Below are positions 33,701-43,276 of a stretch of DNA of 64,000 nucleotides, piece by piece. The stretch is from Kalaharituber pfeilii (Eukaryota; Ascomycota; Pezizomycetes; Pezizales; Pezizaceae). The number at the start of each line of letters is the position of its first letter. Positions within the stretch are counted from its first letter, which is position 1. The stretch lies in NCBI GenBank assembly GCA_015179045.1, contig WHUZ01000118.1, positions 80,792-144,791 on the forward strand. Reading direction: 5' to 3'. The notes below the pieces were generated by a model. The model was given only the letters and a program-made list of their open reading frames with translations. It did no database searches and was not told the origin of the DNA. The position numbers and the translations under genes were made by a program.

Positions 33701-34080
33701 CACGGGACAACATATCTCAACCATCAGAATAGAATTTTGTATGCATCTTGTAGAAAGATCAAATGATGGACTATTCTTCATATTCTGCACCTTAGCTTCT
33801 TCAGAAATGTTCTTGTGAAGGGATCTATAATTCCATGAAATTCACATTATGTTGGTATAGGCTTGGCAATTATTTTTCACTGCATTGTCACTAGTATTGA
33901 ATTCCACTTATCACATTTGAATTAAAATTGATAAAAACAGTAGGACACTTGAATATTATTATTTTACCTTATTCAAAGATGTGAGAAGCACGCCAAGAAA
34001 ACTTCTGAGCCAGTGGTGGAGTTATCTACAAAATTCATATTCTGACGGAAAATTGTATGTGAAAGTAGTAGTATAGGGCA
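33700..34080 (+). repeat. Dispersed repeat copy
   Basis: Resembles the 3' flanks of the three gene units (for example TTCACTGCA...TTGAATTCCAC, and GAGAAGCACGCCAAGAAAA versus AAGAAGCGCAGCAAGGAAA) and, inverted, 6870-7260. Starts with the AACATATCTCAACCA motif of the 5726-7340 inverted repeat, so that element and the unit flanks belong to one repeat family. Confidence 0.5.
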
Positions 34081-34222
34081 ACACAAGAGAGCGATAGCAC
34101 CTAGCCACGACATGACGAATGGCACATGTGCGAACTTGTAAGCATAGATATTTAATAGGAAATGGTAGAAGGTATTGTGTGAGTATTATATTACACGTAC
34201 ACTGTCACGAAGTTCTTCCAAC

Positions 34223-34224
<2 letters not shown>

Positions 34225-34262
<38 letters not shown>

Positions 34263-34305
34263 ATATTATTATCATTACTCACATGCCGGCCACTGGGCTA
34301 TGGCG
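34225..34305 (-). mobile_element. Tail-A retroelement end
   Basis: Poly(T) of about 32, then ATTATCATTACTCACATGCC and GGGCTATGGCGAG. May be the 3' end of the ORF1 remnant at 35000-36500 on the same strand. Confidence 0.6.
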
Positions 34306-34370
34306 AGATAACTGCTTGGATAGATGGTGGTGGAGCAGCGAATGGGATATATAGTATATACAAACCCAGA

Positions 34371-34655
34371 GGAAGGACAAAGATGGGGCGCATGTCACCT
34401 GGCAGTCCTGGGAGGACCTAGAGGAGAAAGGGTGGAAGCAAGAAGGTGTGGAGGGCGACCCGGTCGAGTACTGGTTTGCCTGCCTCGATCTGGGGTAGCC
34501 GGGGACGGAGAGCACTGAGTGCTCAAGATGTGCATGTAGATTCCGTAGTTAGGTGTTCCAAACCTGGCCCGGGTATATGGGTCCCTGCCATAGGCTGATA
34601 GCCTGTATGCGGGGTTACGTGAATAAAAAAAAAAAAAAAAAAATAAAAATAAAAA
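34371..34655 (+). mobile_element. Tail-B' retroelement fragment, second copy
   Basis: Same coding end as 18054-18179 (VTWQSWEDLEEKGWKQ, VEYWFACLDLG, TAG) followed by the tail-B variant TGCCATAGGCTGATAGCCTG and an A-rich end. Between the two copies most codon differences are silent (about seven silent, four replacing). Confidence 0.7.
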
Positions 34656-35072
34656 CTCATGAGCATGCAATATACGAAAATAAGTTTGGAAGGCTTTATG
34701 AGCTACGCCAAGGCGTTAGTATGCTAGTCAATTGCCTTTTGTCCTGGTACTAGCAGAAAATCACTCTGTACGTACCACCTTCAGATTACGCGGAGGCAGA
34801 TCTGTGACACTGGATTGTGGGCCGGATCACCCATGCTACCTAATATCTATCCACACGACTTCACCATGGCTGCAGGTGACCAAATGCAGACCGAAAGTGG
34901 ACCAAGCACAATAATACACACAATGGGTTCTTGATCAGCCTCTGTTGCATCCTCCCCAGCCCTACCCACCTGCTTTTCTTTGTGTTTGCTTCCCCAATCC
35001 TACTCATACACATCCCGTCTGTACTTCTTACCTCCGATGCGTAGAGTCTGTGGTATCTGACTAGTCCTTCCT

Positions 35073-35248
35073 TGTTAGAGATCTACAGTAATGTCGGAGT
35101 GTCGGAGGTGTCGGATATCAGAGAGGTCCGTGATAAAGGGTGGTAAGGGCCCGAGAGCAACCTCATGCTCTATGTATATAGGTGTATTACTTTGGCTACT
35201 CTCTCTACGAAGTAATAACAATCATCTCTTTCTACCCAAAGCTCAACA
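35073..35248 (+). repeat. TRIM 5' LTR
   Basis: 176 bp, starts TGTTAGAGATC and ends AAGCTCAACA; contains TATGTATATAGG as a candidate TATA region. Confidence 0.9.
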
Positions 35249-35262
35249 GGTTATGAGCCCGG
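35249..35262 (+). promoter_or_regulatory. Primer-binding site, half-tRNA type
   Basis: GGTTATGAGCCCGG begins right after the LTR. Its complement CCGGGCTCATAACC looks like the anticodon arm of initiator tRNA-Met (anticodon CAT in CTCATAA), not the tRNA 3' end. Drosophila copia and yeast Ty5 prime from such half tRNAs, so the same mode is inferred. Confidence 0.8.
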
Positions 35263-35351
35263 ATAGTGCCATATAGCCAAGCCGCATTCAAGTCGCATTA
35301 CCATTACAGTCGCAGTCGTCGTCGCACTCAGAATTCACCTGTCTATGTTTC

Positions 35352-35556
35352 CACTTCAGTGAAGTGATGATGTGTCTGCACATGCTCTAGTTGAGCGAAG
35401 CAGTGTGCTCTAGTTGAGCCTGTCTACTCGGGTCGGGTAGTACATACGTCCCACTTCTGTGAAGTGATGAGACTGTTCTAGTTGAACAAGTCGCCTACTT
35501 GGGTCAAGTAGTAAGTCCCACCTCAGTGAGGTGATGAGTCCACTCTAGTTGAGTGG
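35352..35556 (+). other. Array of nine short hairpins of three types
   Basis: Type A: CACTTC/GAAGTG at 35352-35366 and 35452-35466, CACCTC/GAGGTG at 35519-35533. Type B: GCTC/GAGC around TAGTT at 35384-35396 and 35407-35419, GTTC/GAAC at 35475-35487, CCACTC/GAGTGG at 35540-35556. Type C: CTACTCG/CGGGTAG at 35424-35440, CTACTTG/CAAGTAG at 35495-35511, loop GGT. Order A-B-B-C-A-B-C-A-B. Changes in one arm are matched in the other, which points to conserved RNA structure. A role in packaging or dimerisation is inference. Confidence 0.75.
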
Positions 35557-35737
35557 AGCTGTTTGTCTTTCTGTCTGTCTTGTCTGTCTTGTCTGTCTTG
35601 TCTGTGTTGAACACTCTTTTTCCCTACCACGATGCGTTTTTGTCCCACAGGGTTTTCGCACTGGAAAGGTTTTTATCGAGGTCAACAGTTCTGTATTACG
35701 TCTTGTGTTTGGCTAGAGCATTTCGGTTGAGGGGGTG

Positions 35738-35913
35738 TGTTAGAGATCTACAGTAATGTCGGAGTGTCGGAGGTGTCGGATATCAGAGAAATCCGTGATA
35801 AAGGGTGGTAAGGGCCCGAGAGCAACCTCATGCTCTATGTATATAGGTGTATTACTTTGGCTACTCTCTCTACGAAGTAATAACAATCATCTCTTTCTAC
35901 CCAAAGCTCAACA
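35738..35913 (+). repeat. TRIM 3' LTR
   Basis: 176 bp, differs from the 5' LTR only at two adjacent positions (AGAGAAATCC versus AGAGAGGTCC). Confidence 0.9.
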
Positions 35914-38900
35914 TTCCTGCCCCCTCCAGCCAAACAACCACTGAACTAGTTACCTTTCCCTCCCTCCTCTCTTGCTTCAACAGCCACCAAGCCCCAGCAA
36001 TCTTTGTGCCCAATTCATTATCCACCTCCATCCACACCCAGATTTTCTCCAGTCTCTTGGATGCTACTATTGCATGAACTACTATTGCTGAACTGGCAGG
36101 TCGTTGTTTTAGCTTCTTTGGTAGAAGAGGCTTGCTCCTCGCAGTGGATATGGCCCTGGCGGTGGTGCTTCTGTTGGCATGAGTAGGTCGGTCTCTCTTC
36201 TTAACGCTGGGTGGAGTGAGAGGGGCTGCCCTCATTTTCGGGGAGTTGTGGAGGTTTGGGCCGCTGCTTCTGCATATCACGGTTGCTCGGTATTCATATT
36301 GTGCATCGGTGGTGTAGACTATAGTACTTTTTGTGAACAATACTTGTAAAGAGTTGGATATTCTTAAGGTGCGGATTTGCCAGACGATATTCGCCCTCAA
36401 AATCTACTCTTTCTGCCTTCACTATCTCGCACGAAAGATTGTGCATTGCATTAAACCACAAGCTGGTGATGTCTTTTGAAGTTGGGCTGCCCATTCCTTA
36501 GCGAAGACGAGCATGTGACGGTAGTGATTTGACTGGTGGTACTGTTGTGGTGACGACGGCTTGTTATTATTTAATGTCCCCGATGGTGCCTGGCTATCGC
36601 ACATTTTCCGGGACTATACGCAGTACAAGACTTTACATAGGAAACGGGGTTGCCCCCTCTAGGAAAGAAAAACAAAAAACCAAAAGCAAAGAAAGAAAGA
36701 AGAAAATGAGTTCCACCAGCAATCCTCCCATCGCCTCCTTCCACCCTCCTACCCTTGGCCCCGCTTCCCAAAGTTAGCAGGCCGAATCCGCTCTGCTACC
36801 CTCATGCAGAAATTCTGCGTCCTAGACCACTCCTCCTTCCCGAACCAGACATCAAAACCTGTGGGTACCACCCGCCCATTCCTGCGCGTCCCATAGAGGC
36901 CCTCCTCTAGCCTCTCCCTCTTGAGCTTCCGGCATTTCCGCATGATATGGTCTCTCATTGCCGGCTTGTCTTTCCCACAGAGAGGGCACGCTACCCTCTT
37001 GCGAGATATCTCCATGAACGCTCTCACTCCCTTGTTGGTCCAGTGCCGCAGCCCTAGACCCCACGCCTTTGCCCCCAAGTCCTTCGCAAACTCCGCTCCA
37101 TCTCGTGCCCTAACTTCTGCGACCGTAAGTTGGCCGGGGACCCCCTGCATCCTCCACCCCGGTTCTACTACTGCCCTCTTGGCCTCTTTGTCTGCTCTCT
37201 CGTCCCCAGCAATCCCCAGATGTGCCGGAACCCAGATTATATATCCCTCTATGCCTTTATCCGCCAGCTCGCTGCTCATCCTGAGGAGTTCGTGCTCTAA
37301 TCTTGAGCGTGCTTTGCACTGTCCGTCCAACGCTGTCCGTACCACATACTGTGAGTCTGTCAGGATGTACATCTTCCCTTTTCCAAGGCCCCTATCAGCT
37401 CGCAAGAGCGCCACCCGGCATGCCTCCAGAACCGCAGCTAGCTCGGCTACGTCGTTGTCATATGTGTCCGGTAATGCTACCCTGTATGCCTCATATCTGT
37501 TTGACTCTTGCTCACCCACACCCCCATATGCTCCCAGTGTCGGCCTGCGGACCCTAACTGCTGCTGCCCCTACCCCAGCCTCTGAGCGGCTCCCATCCGT
37601 ATACCACACCTGTGCCCCACTCCAAACCTGCTCTTCTTCCCACACTGCCACTGCAGCAATCCACCGTTCACATTCCTCCTCCTTTGGTCGCCTCTGCTCT
37701 GTCTCCATACTTCCCAAGATTATTCCCTTTCTCCACGGCTCCCACTCCCGAGCTACGTGTAACTCGATTCTGGTGCCTAGCTCTTCCCCCACCGCCTCCT
37801 GTATCAGCTTATCAACTAGACTTCCTTTCCCTATCCTACTCCGGTTTATATGACCTGGGACTGTTGCTATCCTAATGGCTGCTCTCCTCCGAAGCTTATC
37901 AATGTATGCGTCCGTTGGTATGACGCCCAGTGCCCCTACTGCTACCTTGAACGAGACGCTCGTAGGTAACTGCAGTAGTTCCCTAACCATTCGTGTGTGC
38001 TCTTTTCTCAGTGTTTCCCGATCCTTTGTAGACTTGTATATCTCCGCTCCATAGGTAAGTGTTGGAAGTAGTATTATGTTAATCAGCTTAACTATAACAT
38101 CTATTCCTAGACGTCTCTCTCTTATGGTTTGTGCCATCTGCCACGTCCGTCCCCATGCTTTCTTGACCCTTATACTTACTGTATCTTGGTAATTCCCCTT
38201 TATTGTATTCGGTGTCTTAACTCCGAGCCTCTCATATTCTCGCTTCTGATCACCGTCCTTCTTGTCTCCTCCGTATGCAACGGTATGCCGCTTTTCCTTT
38301 GGTAACACCAGCCCCCAGGTATCCTCGAACTCCTTAAGCGTATCTTCTATGAGCCCAAGAAAGTTATCCCACTGTTTGCCAGGTAATAGGCCCGTAATAC
38401 CTATAAACCCATCATCCATATAGGCATCTGTGTCAACCTCTATATTGTGTTTGTTCTTGATTCTCCAGTCGACTACTCGCTTTTGTTGCTCTGATAGATG
38501 TCCCATCCCTGCCTTCCTCTTAGACCCACCGGAGGACCCCTGCTTAGCCATATAATCCCAGATCCTCTTCTCTAGACTCCGCCTCGCCATTCGCAGTGCC
38601 ACATCCATTACTAGGCACCAAATAAGAGGCGACGCTGGCCCTCCTTGTGGTAGCCCATTGACTATTACTGGCCTTCCCTCTCCTCCCGGCCCATCCCACT
38701 GAATCCAGGCAGTCCGTTCCGTTGCCCTATCAATCACTGCATCTGCCCATTCCGCCAACTCCGGATGTGCCATTAAAGCGTGTAGAACCTGTGCCCCTGA
38801 CGTTCCCGAGAAGGCCGACTTGACGTCAAAGTAGATACCGAGCCTAGCGTGAGTATTGGAATGACACTCAGTCTTCTTAACACACGTACTCCTCCTTATA

Positions 38901-39191
38901 AACATGCGTTCATAGTCTGCATGCTTGATCAGCAGATCCACCGCTCCCTGTCCTGTGCGCGCTCCCAGTGTATGCTCAAACCAGCGCACTTTCGCTTTCA
39001 TACCTTCAACTAGGCCCATCTCATATAGCTTCTCTAAAATGCCCATAACACCAACTGGTCGCCAGCTGGACAGGTCCCCAGCTGCTTTTCGCCCTGGCCT
39101 CATGATCATCTTGATTCTTATATCCCTTCTTCCATCCCAGCTTTCATGCGCTTCCCACTTCTTCCTAAACACCTCTCCTAATAGCCGTTCC

Positions 39192-39531
39192 TCTGCCTCT
39201 GGCCCTAGACAAGAAGACAACGGGCATAAGATGGCTGCGGAGGAAGCAGACACTAGAGGAGGAAGGGAAGAAGGCAAGCTCCGTCGTTATATACACAAAG
39301 ACAAGGGTGGAGACTGGGAAAGTCAGACTCGGGGGGAAGTGGCTGAGATCGGAGAAGTACGAGCCAAACAGGAAAAGGGAATAGATAGGCTCGGACCCCG
39401 ATCCAAACACCTGTACTTAGTTTCTTTTCCTTAGTTAGTTATTCTTTATATATATACCTCGCCATAGCCCACAGGGCGGCATGCGAGTAATGAAATAAAA
39501 AAAAAAAAAAAAAAAAATCTGCCTCTGGCCC
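39192..39531 (+). mobile_element. ORF1-only LINE derivative with tail A inside LINE ORF2
   Basis: A 14-bp duplication TCTGCCTCTGGCCC (39192-39205, 39518-39531) flanks the insert, opposite in strand to its host LINE. It contains one open frame, the C-terminal end of a gag-like ORF1: TTGIRWLRRKQTLEEEGKKA, SSVVIYTKTR, KVRLGGKWLRSEKYEPNRKR, E, TAG at 39382-39384. Seventy-two bases later comes tail A (CGCCATAGCCCACAGGGCGG) and poly(A). The removal restores the host RT region. The frame is undamaged, so the insertion is recent. Confidence 0.88.
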
Positions 39532-41032
39532 AGCTGCTTTCACCACTTTTGCTAGCGCTCGCTTATTCCAACCGTCGATTCCTGCTGCCGCTTTGCCGCT
39601 GAGCTTTCTCCATACCTTCTTCCATATCTCCCTCCAGTTCTGTGACTCCCTATTTGTCCCCTGGTCATATTCTCTGCCAGAGCTTGCCTATACGTCACCT
39701 CCCCTGCTCCCAGAACCTCCCTATTGCATGACGGGAAATTTGCCTGTACAATTCCCTCTATGACCTCCTCCGGAGCCAGTCCTGGTGGTCCTGGGACCAA
39801 GCCAATACACCTCTTCCGTTTCTTCCCTGAGACCCGCCTCCATGTCTCCCAAACCTTGTCCATTTCTCCCAATTCACCCTCTTCTAGCAGAACATCTTCT
39901 TTGCCCAATAGTTCATCCAGATACGTATCTCTAGCTCTCCTTACTTTCCTTCGAAAGTCCTTCCGGAGTCTCCGCAGTATTTGTTCCTGCCTCTCCGCTT
40001 CATTGCCAGTAGCTCTAACACGTGCCCTATCCACCCGCCGAGTCTGTTGATGTAGCTCCCCACACTGTCGCTCTAGCTCATCATTCCACCACTCACATTG
40101 TCCCTTTCTTGCCTCCTGCCTCTTGCCAAATACTCTAGTTCCTAGGACTTCCTCAATCTCTTTGATCCCTACGCTCCCCCCTAATGGTTGCACCAATATC
40201 TTCCGCATTCCAGCAATTGCACCGCGAAGACCTGTTCCGGCTCCGGCTACGGCCTCGGCCACGACCCCAGCCTCAGCATCTCTCTGACTTGGAGGTCCCT
40301 TATCTGTCCTCTTACGTCTCCTTGTTCCGCCCTCCCCTGTTACGGCTGGACCTCCAAAGGGTGCCGATAACCCCACTACCAGCATCGCATGGTCCGAACC
40401 GATCCACCACTTCTGTACCTTGCCCAGAGGTCGAGTACCCGCAATCATATCAATGGCCGAGTAACTGGCCTTGTGCTGTACCTTCTCCCGCCTCGTAACT
40501 GGATCGCCTCTGTTCACTGCCGCTCTAAGTCCTATTGCATCCATCCATCCTGTAATGCTCTTAATAAGATCTTTATCGTCCCAGGCCCGTGGAGAGAGTC
40601 TCCCTGCCAAGTACTTGTGTTGAACATTCATGTCCCCTGCAACCATAACTTGCTGTCCTCGATCCTTCGCTTCCTGACATAGTTTCACCAGTCCCTCCAT
40701 CCACCTGTTTTGCGTTTCTCTGCTCTGCCGTGGATGTCGATACAGCCCAATTACTCGCCATTCCGCAATATCTAAAACAACCACATCGTCGATTCCTGCC
40801 CCCCGCTCAACTATGCCCCGTGTCTCATATATCCACTTCGAGACCCAGATCGCTGTTTGTCCTTGCCTATAACCCACCGCCTGCTCACTCTCACCTGCTC
40901 CGAAATTCCTTGGCACCTCGCTGATTATTCTCAGCTCAGCTTCTCCCCATGGCGCCATGGCTTCTGCATACTCCCAAACTTTTCTCACATTAAGTACCCT
41001 AACTACCACGCCCCAGGGGGTACCTCGAGTAC

Positions 41033-41083
41033 CCCCTCCCCCCCTCTCCCCCCTCTCCCCCCTCTCCCCCCTCTCCCCCCCTA
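41033..41083 (-). other. G-quadruplex-prone tract at the start of LINE ORF2
   Basis: On the coding strand about five runs of five to seven G separated by AGA follow the ORF2 start by 30-80 bases and encode a GERGERGERGGGG stretch. Such runs can form quadruplexes in the RNA. Confidence 0.7.
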
Positions 41084-41107
41084 ACCGATATTTATCGGCT
41101 TCGGGAA

Positions 41108-42226
41108 TCATAACCTGATGGGTCGCCCCCCGCGTCCCACGCGCGTGAAGCCCTCATTGTCGACCTGACAGTACGCTGCATAATGCCCTGGTCGCCCGCA
41201 CCGGAAGCAGCACCCAGCCTGTGCATGGCCAGGCCATCCCTGGATCCGGGGGTTTGTTCTCATCTGTCCCTGCCGAGGGCAGTTCCTTGCTATGTGCCCC
41301 TGGCCCTGACATTTATAGCAGAAGGTCTTTTCTCGAACCTGCTGGCTTCCCATGGCTGGTCTCACCGGCTTGAACCTCATCCCCCCGCAGATATATCCCA
41401 TGGCGTGGTTCTTCCCACATTTTGAGCATCCTTCAGATATGCCGGCGCGCTCCCTGGCAAAACGTTTCCAGTCTTGCGCTTCACTCTGGCCCTGCTCACT
41501 CCGGTATCTCTCTCGCCTGTAGATCCTATCATTAACAATTATTCCCCCCACTGCCATCTCTGCTGCATCTCTCTCGTTAGAGAACTCAAGGACCACCGGC
41601 CTCTGCCCTCTTCCCTTTCCCATGGTACGTACTGGCCTATGCGACCACGCGATATCAGGGTAAGCGCTCCTCAGACGCTCATCCAGAACTGCAACACTCT
41701 CAACACCTGTCCTATCCACCCTATGCAATATGAGCCTCCAGACCGGTTTCTCCACAAAGATCGCTGTCCAGGTGATAGTTGTACGCTTAAGTCTCGCCAC
41801 CAGCTCTTCCGCTGCTGTCTCCTTATCCTCTACCACCTCTGGGAGGCGCAGCAGAATATATCTCTCCTTGGGGTCAACTGCGGACTGCTCCACTGCCCTA
41901 ACGTCATATTGCGCGCCTCCGCCTACTCTCGCAAGCTCGTCCTTGACCCTCTTAGCGGCCGCTGCCTTGTTCTTCTGCCACTCGGCTGGCGGGAGGTTAT
42001 CCAGCTGCCGTCTGACTGTAATGACCACATCATTCTTGCCTACTGCCTCCTTCGGTTGCCATTGGACTGGCATGGGCCGGTGCCTGTTCCCTACCCCAAT
42101 CCTTGGCCCTGTTGGAATATCGGTAATGGCCGCCGCCCCCGCCCCTCTGCTTCTGCTTCTGCCTGGTTCGCGGGTCCTTCTCCTCGCTGTGCCTCCGTCT
42201 GTGCCTGTGCCTGTGCCTGTGCCCCG
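41108..42226 (-). pseudogene. LINE ORF1, C-terminal half
   Basis: From about 42073 to the stop at 41108: a basic domain (WQKNKAAAAKRVKDELARV), an RNA-binding-like segment, and three zinc knuckles, CSKCGKNHAMGYIC, CYKCQGQGHIARNC and CFRCGRPGHYAAYC. The stop codon overlaps the ORF2 start (ATGA). Upstream, an Ala/Gln-rich stretch from repeated GGCACA units is cut at 42226 by a large inserted element; the N-terminal half continues at 47380. Frame changes occur around 42090-42150. Confidence 0.82.
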
Positions 42227-42483
42227 GAACCTCTCCGGACAGGCAGATTCTGCCTGCCGCTCCCGGACCTCATCAGACGATAAACTTTACGCCATGACAC
42301 TGTGACACAGGTACCAACATTGTGGGGTAGGTATGATCAGGTGTTGGTACAGGCATATGGCAAGACAAGTTTTAAAGTGGACTAGTGACGTAAGTGTGTA
42401 CCGTGCCCACTGGCTACCAAATGTCGGCCCATGCTGTGATTGAATGCATGATTACTCAATTAAGTAAAAAATGAAAAATGGAA

Positions 42484-42551
42484 AAATAGATCTGATTTTT
42501 TTTTTTTTTTTTTTTTTTTTTATATCATTAATCGCTTTCAAATAGATCTGA
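42484..42551 (-). mobile_element. Tail-A-only insertion, 12-bp target duplication
   Basis: AAATAGATCTGA at 42484-42495 and 42540-42551 flanks just 44 bp: poly(T) and TATATCATTAATCGC, i.e. the last bases of tail A plus poly(A). It lies inside the long-TIR element. Confidence 0.9.
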
Positions 42552-43212
42552 ATTAATGAGCAGATGAAGAAACAAAAATGAAATTTTGGGTTTCCTGTAG
42601 TACCTCACCCTGTCATATTACTTGCTCATCAGTTCCGGTCACTGCTGGTAGGCTTCGTCTTGCGCTGTCTCATGCTCGTAGGATGTTACATTTGGAGTAC
42701 ACTACTCCAGATGCACAAGAGCTTATTCATTTGCAGTGCAGAGCATTTTGAGGGTGTGCAATTGAGGTGCAGGTGTATGTAGTAAAAGGTTCACGATATC
42801 CTGCAAAGCCTGACAATTTTGAAACTGCTGGATGAGCTACGTTGCTTTACAGGTTTGAATTCTTCGCTAGAAAGATTGGCATGACATTGCTCTGTTTAAA
42901 TAATTTTGTTCCGCATACAAGCTACAATCCTATCGCAGAGACAAAAAAAAATAGGTTACCTCACTACAATATGTGAAGCTGAGAATCCGGCTGGCGCCGT
43001 TTGGCCATGAGTCAATATTCAATGATCACAATCCGGCAGCTCGAGACATTGACGCTGTAGGTTCGGTTGATGTAGTTAATAGTCATCTAGGATGAATTAA
43101 AGTGATTGGAATTGGTGTCTGCAATTCAAACAATGGTCCAAGCTTGTTGTGACATGGAAGCGTGTATTGGTACAGTAAGTAATACTACTCATTACCAGCA
43201 TTTGTTGCTGTA
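42552..43212. other. Interior of the long-TIR element, no gene seen
   Basis: No coding region recognised. A degraded tail-B relic (CCGCATACAAGCTACAATCC) lies near 42910. Confidence 0.4.
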
Positions 43213-43276
43213 TGGTGGAGTGCATCAGTAAGGGACCACCCGCGACCAAAATACTGAACCGGAACTTGCAACTCTA

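Larger units (their letters stand above)
35073..35913 (+). mobile_element. TRIM: miniature LTR retrotransposon, structurally complete
   Basis: 841 bp with two 176-bp LTRs (35073-35248, 35738-35913; TG...CA ends, two adjacent GG-to-AA differences), flanked by TTCCT on both sides (35068-35072, 35914-35918). A primer site GGTTATGAGCCCGG follows the first LTR directly and a G-rich tract (GAGGGGGTG) precedes the second. The 489-bp interior encodes no protein. It interrupts a LINE ORF1. Near-identical LTRs and an exact duplication mean recent movement, necessarily with proteins from another element. Confidence 0.93.
35000..36500 (-). pseudogene. LINE ORF1 remnant, split by the TRIM
   Basis: Minus strand: an N-terminal piece around 36500-36294 and a longer piece 36400-35914 with KRLEKIWVWMEVDNELGTKI, GAWWLLKQERREGK and TSSVVVWLEGAG. 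If the TRIM and one copy of its duplication are skipped, the frame continues at 35072 with RTSQIPQTLRIGGKKYRRDV then TAG at 35000-35002. The motif order (SSVVV-L, LRIGG, Y-D) matches the ORF1-only elements at 31145 and 39206. The stop stands where related ends have Trp (TGG to TAG). A frameshift separates the first two pieces. Confidence 0.65.
36749..41111 (-). pseudogene. Tad-like LINE ORF2 (endonuclease, RT, RNase H), interrupted
   Basis: Minus strand from Met at 41111. Endonuclease (EEP) motifs: AEWRVIGLYRHPRQS, VMVAGDMNVQHK, SAIDMIAG, GSDHAMLVV. A frameshift near 39672 moves the frame to ...KAAAGIDGWNKRALAKVV, the start of the RT region. An inserted element (39206-39517) then breaks it. 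From about 39190 the RT resumes: YFDVKSAFSG, NGLPQGGPASPL, DAYMDDGFIG. RNase H follows: VWYTDGSRSEAG, NDVAELAAVLEAC, YILTDSQYVV, WVPAHLGIAGDERADKEA. A CCHC motif CPLCGKDKPAMRDH...C ends it; stop at 36749. Domain order fits the fungal Tad clade. No tail A or B was found downstream, so its 3' end may be lost. Inactive. Confidence 0.88.

Noticed and set aside
34119..34421. Plus-strand frame with a long Phe run
   Set aside because: It translates the poly(T) of a minus-strand retroelement tail. Other Phe- or Lys-run frames (for example 4188-4526, 13288-13590, 28770-28800) were dropped for the same reason.
35249..35262. Possible tRNA gene near GGTTATGAGCCC
   Set aside because: Only the anticodon-arm complement is present, placed directly after an LTR; it is a primer site.
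36921..37853. 310-codon plus-strand frame
   Set aside because: Antisense shadow of the GC-rich LINE ORF2 on the minus strand; likewise 41474-42305 against LINE ORF1.
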